A DNA stretch of 64,000 nt, taken from assembly GCA_030919125.1 (NCBI GenBank), contig CP121470.1:744001-808000 (forward strand), written 5' to 3'. Position numbers and translations under genes: made by a program. Shown here in pieces: positions 57,780-64,000 of the stretch. The notes beneath the pieces are model-generated. The model saw only the letters and a list, made by a program, of their open reading frames with translations, was not told the origin of the DNA and made no database searches. How positions within the stretch are numbered: position 1 is the first letter of the stretch; each line of letters begins with the position of its first letter. Source of the stretch: Methanoregula sp. SKADARSKE-2 (GTDB taxonomy: Archaea > Halobacteriota > Methanomicrobia > Methanomicrobiales > Methanospirillaceae).

Positions 57780-58544
57780 TCATCGGTCTTTTATCTCCCC
57801 AATCATTGCGCAAAGGCAGTTAGCCAGCCCGAACTCCCGTTTTCCGAAGCCATATCCGGACTTCTGCACCTGCATGCACGGCCTCGGGATAAAACCGGAG
57901 CAGAAATATTTCAGGAGCGCCGCCCCGGTTGGCGTGCAGAGTTCGCCTTGGACTGACCCGCTGCAGGTGGGTATCCCCTGCAGGATGCGGGCGGTTGCAG
58001 GAGCCGGTACCGGAAGGATCCCATGTGCACAGCGGATTGTTCCGCACCCGACATGAACCGGGGATGCCAGCACCTGATCCAGCCCAAGTTCCTTCATCAA
58101 CATGCACACTCCGGCAATATCCGCGACTGCATCCATCATGCCGAGCTCGTGGAAATGGATCATAGTCACGGGTTTTTTATGGACATAGCTCTCTGCTTCA
58201 GCGATGATCTCGTAAACGGCACGGATATCCTCGCGGACCTCGCAGGGGAGATCCAGGTGGTCGACAATCCGCCCGATGCCCGAGTGGTCAGAATGCAGGT
58301 GATGATGAGGGTGATCTCCGTGGGTGGCCCCCCCTTCTTCTTCAGTGCCATGGATGGCGACCTGGATCTGTGTGCCGGCAACCCCGTATTTTTCCACTGC
58401 AGCGGCCCGAATGGAGACGCCCGGGATCTGCAGTCCGTTCAGTCTTTTCAGAAAATCCTCCCGATCCGGGTGCAGCTCCAGCAGGGCGGCCATGAGCATA
58501 TCACCGGAAGCACCCATGCCGCAGTCCAGGTACAGCACCTTCAT
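57780..58544 (-). CDS. larC: LarC-type nickel-insertion protein, LarC1 part only
   Basis: 254 residues starting MKVLYLDCGMGASGDMLMAALLE. It has the histidine-rich linker (GDHPHHHLHSDHSG, residues about 76-90), IHFHELGMMDAVADIAG and CTPTGAALLKYF typical of the LarC1 half (DUF111). Complete LarC proteins are about 400 residues with a C-terminal LarC2 domain; here the protein ends at CAMIGEIKDR and only about 30 bases separate its stop from the truncated transposon, so the second half is missing. LarC makes or inserts the nickel-pincer cofactor. It directly abuts larB. Confidence 0.87.
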   Translation of the reverse strand: MKVLYLDCGMGASGDMLMAALLELHPDREDFLKRLNGLQIPGVSIRAAAVEKYGVAGTQIQVAIHGTEEEGGATHGDHPHHHLHSDHSGIGRIVDHLDLPCEVREDIRAVYEIIAEAESYVHKKPVTMIHFHELGMMDAVADIAGVCMLMKELGLDQVLASPVHVGCGTIRCAHGILPVPAPATARILQGIPTCSGSVQGELCTPTGAALLKYFCSGFIPRPCMQVQKSGYGFGKREFGLANCLCAMIGEIKDR

Positions 58545-59300
58545 TCACTCAACTCCGATGTGATTGATCATGCTGGCCAAGTACCCGGCCCCAAAACCGT
58601 TATCGATATTCACCACGCTGACGCCGCTGGCGCAGGAGTTGAGCATGGAAAGCAATGCAGCCAGACCTCCGAAGGCAGCGCCATACCCGATACTGGTCGG
58701 CACGGCGATCACCGGGGCATCCGCAAGGCCCCCGATGACACTGGGCAGCGCCCCTTCCATCCCGGCTATGGCGATGATCACGCGGGCAGACATGATCTCA
58801 TCGGTATGGGCAAGAAGCCGGTGGAGGCCTGCCACCCCGACATCATAGATGCGTGTCACCTCGTTTCCCAGTGCCAGGGCAGTGAGCGCCGCCTCCTCGG
58901 CAACCGGTATATCGCAGGTACCCCCGGTGACAATCGCAATCTTTCCATGGCCATCAGGGACCGGCACCTCCCCGATAAGTCCTATCCGTCCGGTCTCATA
59001 GTACTGCAGGGGAAGGCTCCTTTTTACATATCCTGCAGCTTCTGCATCCATGCGGGTGACCAGTACTGTTTTCTTGCCGCCGCTCCGGAGAGTTTCTGCG
59101 ATCTCTACTATCTGCTGCGGTGTCTTCCCGGCCCCGTAGATGACCTCGGCTGCGCTGGTACGCAGGCCGCGGTGGTGGTCGACCTTGGCAAACCCCAGAT
59201 CTTCAAATGGCGCCTTCCTGAGCTGCAGAACCGCCTCGTCCACGGTGATGGATCCATCCGCCACCTGTCTGAGCAATTTCCTCGCTTTGTGTTGGTCCAT
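58545..59300 (-). CDS. larB: LarB-type pyridinium carboxylase
   Basis: 251 residues with an N-terminal helical part and a PurE-like carboxylase domain. It has KIAIVTGGTCDIPVAEEAALTA, VGVAGLHRLL, VIIAIAGMEGALPSVIGGLA and the final PVIAVPTSIGYGAAFGG. In characterised systems LarB carboxylates nicotinic acid adenine dinucleotide as the first step of nickel-pincer cofactor synthesis. No larE or racemase larA is nearby in the window. Confidence 0.93.
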   Translation of the reverse strand: MDQHKARKLLRQVADGSITVDEAVLQLRKAPFEDLGFAKVDHHRGLRTSAAEVIYGAGKTPQQIVEIAETLRSGGKKTVLVTRMDAEAAGYVKRSLPLQYYETGRIGLIGEVPVPDGHGKIAIVTGGTCDIPVAEEAALTALALGNEVTRIYDVGVAGLHRLLAHTDEIMSARVIIAIAGMEGALPSVIGGLADAPVIAVPTSIGYGAAFGGLAALLSMLNSCASGVSVVNIDNGFGAGYLASMINHIGVE

Positions 59301-59330
59301 GGGATCAATTCCCGAATTCGGTTTTCTCTT

Positions 59331-60485
59331 TCATGACAGCAACCTCACGCCAATGGTATCGATCAACAGCCCCGCTCCAATGGAAAAAGCCATAACGAGG
59401 GCAAGATAGCAGACAAAGTTTCGTTACCCGAGAATGATCTTGATCGCACTGATATTTGTTATCTTTGTGGCTGGCCCTGAGAGCATGAACGCTGTGGCCG
59501 AACCAACGCTCATCCCGCTATCAAGCCATGCCTTGAGGAGCGGGATGACACCTCCGCCGCAGATATAGATCGGGATCCCGAGAGCGGTTGCCAGTACCAC
59601 GCCCGATGCCGAGCCTCCCCCGAACAAGCTGATGATAAGATCCTGAGGGAAGTATACCATGTACACCGCAGCAAGGAGGATCCCAAGCAACAGGTATGGT
59701 GCGGTGATCACCACCGCCCGGTAGATATTTTTTGCAAGCCGTATTCTCATATCAGGATCGATATCCCGGCAGGAGTCCTCCCCGAATTCTGAAAAGGTGA
59801 AGAATGATGAATTCCTGAAAAAAAAGTGTACGAGAAGTCCGGCACAGATTCCACCCAGCACACAAAACGTGAACCGTATAAGAGCGACCGTGGGGCCCAA
59901 GGCAAAACTGAGCAGGAAGAGCTGGGGGTTCAAGAGGATCGAACTCATCATGAAAGCGGCAAGCCAGCTTTCAGGGACTTTTTCCTGTGCAAGCGCAGCG
60001 GCAACCGGGATCGTTCCGTACATGCAGACGGGGGATGCAATACCCAGCAGGGCAGCGGGAATGATACCCAGGATCCCAAACCCGGTACCCTGAAACCGCG
60101 AGATATACCCCGTTATTTTGGCCTTCCCAAAGACCGCAATGACAGAACCGGCCACGAGGCCGATAGCCCAAAATGGAAGAAGTTGTCGAAGTTCCGCTAA
60201 GGAATAAATAAATACCCGCAATATCCCTGATAGGAGGGAATCATCCGGCGAAGATTTATCCTGTGCTGCCCTTGGTGGAGCCTCATGGCTAATTGTATCC
60301 GGCGTTCCGGTGATGAGGGGAACGCGGCCCAGGTGCAGATCAGGTTCCATCCATGTCTGAAGCAAGGGGCCGGCATCTTGGCTGAATAACGGTGATAAAC
60401 AGCCAGATGAAAATGCTGCACAGGGGCCTATCGTGAATACTGTGAGTGCCAGAATGATGCTCACTGCGATCGAGGAGTATCTCAT
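59331..60485 (-). pseudogene. DUF318-type permease with in-frame TAA
   Basis: A membrane permease of the ArsP/DUF318 (Cu/Zn efflux SO_0444-like) type. It has a signal-like first helix, a 70-residue loop, then about nine helices with the hallmark GIASPVCMYGTIPVAAAL, SILLNPQLFLLSFALG and ALGIPIYICGGGVIPLLKAWL motifs. The frame stops at TAA 59426-59424 after KIILG, but the same frame continues RNFVCYLALVMAFSIGAGLL to a TGA at 59331, which is the usual last helix. So one nonsense codon removes the last helix. As it stands the product has 353 residues. Next to larB on the same strand. Confidence 0.8.
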
Positions 60486-60577
60486 TCACTTCCACTTCAG
60501 ATCAGTTCATAGTTTATAGATAAAGATGTGTTGCTCTGGAGAGAGCCTATCTCGAAATAATTGTACCGACAACCCAG

Positions 60578-60990
60578 AGATCTCAGGTACAATGCCTCCT
60601 CTCTCTGATTGTGAAGTCAAAAAGCGAGAAGACACTAAAGAGAGCAATACGCCGGGATATCAGGTCTATCCAAGCCGCTCTGTCAGTTGTAAAGTCAACA
60701 CGCATCCACTGTATCCTGCAAATTCGAAGAGGATTTACCACCAACATCAGCTCTTTGTCCTCATCTCGTCAAATCACAACCATTCAGCAATTTCTCCGCC
60801 GGATAAAAACATTGTATCTCCGGATTACCTTCGGAAAAACGTTGAACCTGTTTTACTCCGGTGGTGATAGTATCCCAATCCCCGCGATCGATTCATCCGG
60901 ATTTACCAGCGGATATTCAAGCCATTATTATGCTGCCCGAACCGGTAAGATCCGGAAAAACATTTCCTGAAAACTTTGAGGGCAGACCGG
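60578..60990 (+). pseudogene. Decayed IS5-like transposase (copy 2)
   Basis: The left end AGATCTCAGGTACAATGCCTCC matches 8048-8070. Fragments in shifting frames include a block IPIPAIDSSGFTSGYSSHYYA (about 60880-60935) equal in kind to FTSSYASYYSS of copy 1 at 8470. No catalytic C-terminal half is left. Confidence 0.6.
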
Positions 60991-61079
60991 CTGTCATTCC
61001 GGCATTTCTGGGGATTTCCGGAGATGATTTGGAAAAGCACCCCCTTCCCGGTGCAGTCTTACTATGTGTGGGTTATTGG

Positions 61080-61295
61080 CTCTCCTCTTAAGAAAACCCT
61101 CACCGGTAACCATTCCTGTTACGACCGGTATACAATGAGAGGCGAACCAGGTTACTCTGGCGATCGATCTTCAATAGCATCAGGGGCAGAAATAAAAAAG
61201 ACGGGAATGTGAATCTCGGCTAAGGTGTTCACGGTATCGATTGATATCCCCGGACGGTCTCCTCGGTCTACAAAAACAGGTTCACTATCGTGTCC
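61080..61295 (+). pseudogene. Fragment of ISH3-like transposase
   Basis: DNA matching 52085-52305 of the ISH3-like relic: LTGNHSCYDRYTMRGE, then shifted GRNKK-GNVNLG, the stretch for GID-...YKNRF, breaking off at GTCC exactly where the tRNA-Ala repeat begins. Several frame errors and a small deletion. Confidence 0.7.
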
Positions 61296-61369
61296 CTTCG
61301 CAACCCGGGAAGACCTTGCTGTCTTCAAGGAAAATCTGAAGAGAAGATGGACTCGACGGGATTTGAACC
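61294..61369 (-). repeat. Right copy of tRNA-Ala 3'-end repeat
   Basis: 76 bases closely similar to 51262-51338. The right 22 bases are the 3' end of the intact tRNA-Ala(UGC). With the left copy it brackets the 10-kb accessory segment. Confidence 0.6.
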
Positions 61370-61419
61370 CGTGGCCTTCACGTTGCAAACGTGACGATCT
61401 ACCCCTGATCTACGAGCCC
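61348..61419 (-). tRNA. tRNA-Ala (UGC)
   Basis: 72-nt tRNA: acceptor GGGCTCG with CGAGTCC (one G-T pair), D-arm TAGATCAGGGGTAGATC, anticodon loop TTTGCAA giving UGC, T-loop GTTCAAATC, discriminator A, CCA not encoded. Confidence 0.95.
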
Positions 61420-61497
61420 CTGCGAGGTTACTTGCGGCATACTATTTTTCTGCGGATTCCATATAGTTGTTACTGATCGAAAACTACGGGAAAGCAA

Positions 61498-61569
61498 TGG
61501 ACCCGGCGGGATTTGAACCCGCGGCCTCTACGTTGCGAACGTAGCGATCTACCCCTGATCTACGAGCCC
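61498..61569 (-). tRNA. tRNA-Ala (CGC)
   Basis: 72-nt tRNA nearly identical to its neighbour except the anticodon arm (loop TTCGCAA, anticodon CGC) and compensating stem changes. Acceptor GGGCTCG with CGGGTCC (G-T and mismatch tolerant), T-loop GTTCAAATC, discriminator A. Confidence 0.94.
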
Positions 61570-62055
61570 GGAAGATGTGAATTATAATGTTCCGGCTCTG
61601 GCAATATAGATATTGTTGTCAGGTCCATCCACAGAATTAAGGATACGAAAAAAAATTCCCTGTTTTCTTTTTGCGTGGGTGGGAGTGGGTAACTCCCGCC
61701 CCTCCCCGCGAGACCAACCCGATTCCTGCAGCAATCACTGACGGATTCGAAAGCGGGAGAGAATCTGAGGTGTCTGGGTTGTGGCCGGTGTGACCGTGAG
61801 GTGGGAACATCTGTCGTCCCGGTGACGAGCGGAACCCTGGCCTCCTTCTCCTGATGTCCCATCCTGGTCCCGGGATTACGCGTTCCATCCGAGATCCCGA
61901 TGAAGAAGCGGCAGATACTAGAGCAACCAGAAGTATCACGCATACAAGACCTCGTAAAACACATAATCCGGCTGAACCGTCTTCCCTAAAAACCATCTCC
62001 CCGTTTTTGGGTGTTCAGGGATATAGTAAGCGAAATGAATTAAAAAGGAATGGTT
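61570..62055. other. Stretch between tRNA-Ala and tfb without a firm gene
   Basis: A minus-strand frame at 61637-61996 has one hydrophobic segment (LVCVILLVALVSAASSSG) followed by basic, low-complexity sequence. It could be a small exported peptide but its composition and lack of ribosome site make it doubtful. Nothing else is seen. Confidence 0.35.
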
Positions 62056-63060
62056 TTAAAGAATGATCTCGATGTCGAGCTTCTCTGCGAGTTCCTTGTA
62101 CCGGTTCCTGATGGTTACTTCAGTGACACCGGCTACTTCTGCGACCTCGCGCTGGGTCCGCCTCTCTCCTCCAAGGATTGAGGAGATGTAGATCGCTGCT
62201 GCCGCGACACCGGTGGGGCCCCTGCCGCTTGTCAGCTCGCGTTCCCCGGCCTGCCGGAGGATCTCGACTGCACGGCTCTGGACCTCGCCCTTGAGTGTGA
62301 GCCCCGAGCAGAACCGCGGGACGTAATCGATGGGTGAGGTCGGGAGGAGCTTGAGTCCGAGTTCGCGGGAGATGAACCGGTAGGTCCTGCCGATCTCCTT
62401 ACGCGAGACCCGGGAGACTTCTGCGATCTCATCGAGTGTCCGGGGGACGCTGCACTGGCGGCAGGCCGCGTAGAGCGCAGCTGCTGCCACACCCTCGATG
62501 CTCCTTCCCCGGATCAGGTTCTTGTCGACCGCATCGCGGTACACGACCGCCGCGGTCTCACGGACGTTCCTCGGGAGACCAAGAGCGGAAGCCATCCGGT
62601 CGAGTTCCGATAAGGCGAAGGCAAGGTTGCGTTCTGTCGCATTGCTGACACGGATGCGTCGCTGCCACTTGCGGAGACGATAGAGCTGTGCCCGGTTCTT
62701 GGAGGAGATGGCCCGGCCATAGGAGTCCCGGTTACGCCAGTCGATCATGGTCGAGAGGCCCTTGTCGTGGATCGTGAAGGTCATCGGCGCACCGACACGG
62801 GATCGCTTCATCCGCTGGTCGTGGTCGAAGGCTCGCCACTCGGGGCCGCGGTCGATGAAGTCATCGTCGATAACAAGCCCGCAGCTCTGGCAGACGAGCT
62901 CTGCCCGTTCGTAGTCATGGACAAGCTGGCGGCCGCCACATTCGGGGCAGACAGTCTCGGTGTGGTTCTCCGCCTTCTTCTCCTGTTCTTTTACTTTCGT
63001 TCTCGACTTGAGAGCTTCTCTCTCGGTCTGGAGGATTTTTAATTTTTCAACTTCTTGCAT
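62056..63060 (-). CDS. tfb: Transcription initiation factor TFB
   Basis: 334-residue TFIIB homologue. N-terminal zinc ribbon [22 protein letters not shown] (residues about 38-62), B-finger/linker around [20 protein letters not shown], then two cyclin-like repeats that bind TBP-DNA and BRE ([21 protein letters not shown] and [13 protein letters not shown]). A 35-residue charged N-terminal extension ([20 protein letters not shown]) precedes the ribbon and is not universal. Located 70 bases after gar1, as often in euryarchaea. Confidence 0.97.
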   Translation of the reverse strand: MQEVEKLKILQTEREALKSRTKVKEQEKKAENHTETVCPECGGRQLVHDYERAELVCQSCGLVIDDDFIDRGPEWRAFDHDQRMKRSRVGAPMTFTIHDKGLSTMIDWRNRDSYGRAISSKNRAQLYRLRKWQRRIRVSNATERNLAFALSELDRMASALGLPRNVRETAAVVYRDAVDKNLIRGRSIEGVAAAALYAACRQCSVPRTLDEIAEVSRVSRKEIGRTYRFISRELGLKLLPTSPIDYVPRFCSGLTLKGEVQSRAVEILRQAGERELTSGRGPTGVAAAAIYISSILGGERRTQREVAEVAGVTEVTIRNRYKELAEKLDIEIIL

Positions 63061-63130
63061 CCACGTTCACCAATTCTGGATCTTGTTTTGCTTGCGTGTG
63101 AGTGGGCCGCTTCCGGGCAGGGGATCGATC

Positions 63131-63355
63131 TCACTTCGTGAAGAGTTTGTCGTTTGGCTTGACTGTGCATCTCCCGCGGCAGAGTACAGCTGCGTAGGGG
63201 GCCTTTACATTCCCAAAGAGATCAAGGATCTTCCCGACCGGCTGCATGCGCCGGTCGGTAATCTCACTGTACAATGCGGGAAGCTGCGCGGCATCGCACT
63301 GGATTACCAGCATCCGGTTGCCAATGGTGCTCACCGCTCTTCCAACAACTTTCAC
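63131..63355 (-). CDS. gar1: H/ACA RNA-protein component Gar1
   Basis: 74-residue small beta-barrel protein of the box H/ACA pseudouridylation complex: MKVVGRAVSTIGNRMLVIQC, MQPVGKILDLFGNVKAPYAAV and the tail PNDKLFTK. I chose the GTG at 63355, behind GAGGTT; the open frame to 63409 would pass through the TATA region. Confidence 0.85.
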   Translation of the reverse strand: MKVVGRAVSTIGNRMLVIQCDAAQLPALYSEITDRRMQPVGKILDLFGNVKAPYAAVLCRGRCTVKPNDKLFTK

Positions 63356-63392
63356 AACAACCTCGGGGATTTGATGAAATAAATTTAGTAAT

Positions 63393-63400
63393 CTATATAT
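63393..63400 (-). promoter_or_regulatory. TATA element of gar1-tfb
   Basis: Minus strand ATATATAG, about 40 bases before the gar1 GTG. A second candidate TTTTTATATT lies opposite 63422-63413. Confidence 0.5.
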
Positions 63401-63449
63401 GTGTGACAACAGAATATAAAAACTTTACGTGAAACTATAAATAGAAAAT

Positions 63450-64000
63450 TCAGGCCCCGAGGAACTCGCCGACATTTAAAGATAGTATCTCCCGGCATTC
63501 GGCTTCGTTCAGCCCGGCACCGCGGGCGATGATCCGTTTCGCGCGTTCGTCGAGGATATCGTGGGGGGCGTGGGCATCCGAATCAACGACGAGCCTGCAT
63601 CCGGCCTCGCGTGCAACACGGGCAACGTGACCGTTGGTCCGGTTGTGTCCTCCCCGCGAGGTAAGCTCCAGGGCAACCCCGGTTTCAGCCGCAAGCATTG
63701 CGTCTTCCACAGTTATGAGCCCCGGGTGGGCAAGGACATTTACGTACCTGGAGTGGCAGGCAGCATGGTTTGTTCCCGGCGCGACTGGTTCAACCGGTGT
63801 TTCGCCATGGACAACGACAATATCCGCCCCCCCCTCTTTTGCGAGTTTTGCGAGTCCTGTAATCTGTTGAGGCGGGACATGGGTGATCTCGACCCCGCAT
63901 AGGAGCTCCACGCCGAAAAGTTTTGCTGACTCCCGCACCTTGAACAATGTTGACAGGACATCGGATGTATTGGATGTATCCACATGATCGGTGATTGCAA
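63450..64000 (-). CDS. PHP-domain phosphoesterase, N-terminus outside window
   Basis: About 183 visible residues of a PHP-domain metal-dependent phosphatase-like protein. The first visible motif is ITDHVDTSN (metal His), then GVELLCGVEITHVPPQQI, DIVVVHGETPVEPVAPGTNHAA, VLAHPGLITVEDAMLAAETGVALEL and VVDSDAHAPHDIL, giving the family's remaining metal ligands. The N-terminal H-x-H lies past the right edge; the ATG at 63983 is internal. Such archaeal proteins are annotated as histidinol-phosphatase-like; the substrate is unknown. Upstream of gar1-tfb on the same strand. Confidence 0.85.
   Translation of the reverse strand, partial: AITDHVDTSNTSDVLSTLFKVRESAKLFGVELLCGVEITHVPPQQITGLAKLAKEGGADIVVVHGETPVEPVAPGTNHAACHSRYVNVLAHPGLITVEDAMLAAETGVALELTSRGGHNRTNGHVARVAREAGCRLVVDSDAHAPHDILDERAKRIIARGAGLNEAECREILSLNVGEFLGA

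Noticed and set aside
58023-59336. Open plus-strand frame of 437 codons
   Set aside because: It lies antisense to larC and larB, which have clear family motifs; composition is His/Asp-rich in the way typical of antisense frames of GC-rich genes.
59424-59426. Possible recoded stop in the permease
   Set aside because: The codon is TAA, not TAG (pyrrolysine) or TGA (selenocysteine), so known recoding does not apply; a nonsense mutation is simpler.
1-64000. CRISPR arrays, rRNA genes, riboswitches
   Set aside because: No regularly spaced repeat series, no rRNA sequence and no riboswitch core that I could recognise was found on either strand.

Overview
The window looks like chromosome from a hydrogenotrophic methanogenic archaeon of the Methanomicrobiales (Methanoregula/Methanosphaerula-like; inferred from gene content, not from a search). 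Evidence is an Ech-type energy-converting hydrogenase, an archaeal A1AO ATP synthase operon, a membrane pyrophosphatase, thermosome, TFB, Gar1, Nob1, LonB, RIO2 kinase, cupin-type phosphoglucose isomerase and Shine-Dalgarno/TATA signals of archaeal type.

Layout. 1-6.6 kb: leftward ech operon (echABCDE, echE cut by the edge) divergent from hppA. 6.7-13.7 kb: a decayed accessory stretch with a YHS protein, gene remnants and at least five insertion-sequence relics. 13.7-18.5 kb: leftward tRNA-Ser, thermosome and a prs-rtcA-nob1-gfcR-like operon. 18.7-23.3 kb: rightward lonB-tldD-tldE. 23.5-25.8 kb: broken FilR1-type regulator, BofA-like membrane protein, small zinc-ribbon protein and an unknown partner. 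25.8-35.4 kb: ahaHIKECFABD plus pgk. 36-51.2 kb: core genes (rlmH, lysS, an Lpd-like flavoprotein, NrpR-like protein, surface protein, pgi, nadE, a PP-loop protein, rio2, a frameshifted DUF460 protein, thiL).

51.26-61.37 kb is the most unusual region. It lies between two direct copies of a ~76-bp sequence that includes the 3' end of a tRNA-Ala gene, and holds nested insertion sequences (an IS256 element inside the terminal repeat of another element, next to an internally deleted copy of that element), a low-GC cluster of secreted/membrane proteins without recognisable family, larB with a larC lacking its C-terminal domain, and a permease with an in-frame stop. 61.3-64 kb: two tRNA-Ala genes, tfb, gar1 and a PHP-domain protein cut by the right edge.

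Working together: Ech couples ferredoxin/H2 redox chemistry to ion movement, the pyrophosphatase recovers energy from PPi, and the ATP synthase uses the gradient. The Prs-RtcA-Nob1-GfcR-like, Gar1-TFB, RlmH and RIO2 genes represent nucleotide and RNA/ribosome metabolism. LonB with TldD/TldE forms a proteolysis operon. A recurring theme is gene decay: single-site frameshifts or stops were found in Yip1, DUF460, the permease, the secreted protein and nearly every transposase. I did not find a convincing complete novel defence or biosynthetic system; the best candidates for undescribed biology are the tRNA-bounded island with its secreted-protein cluster, the zinc-ribbon/157-residue gene pair before the ATP synthase, and the PP-loop protein with an altered ATP motif.
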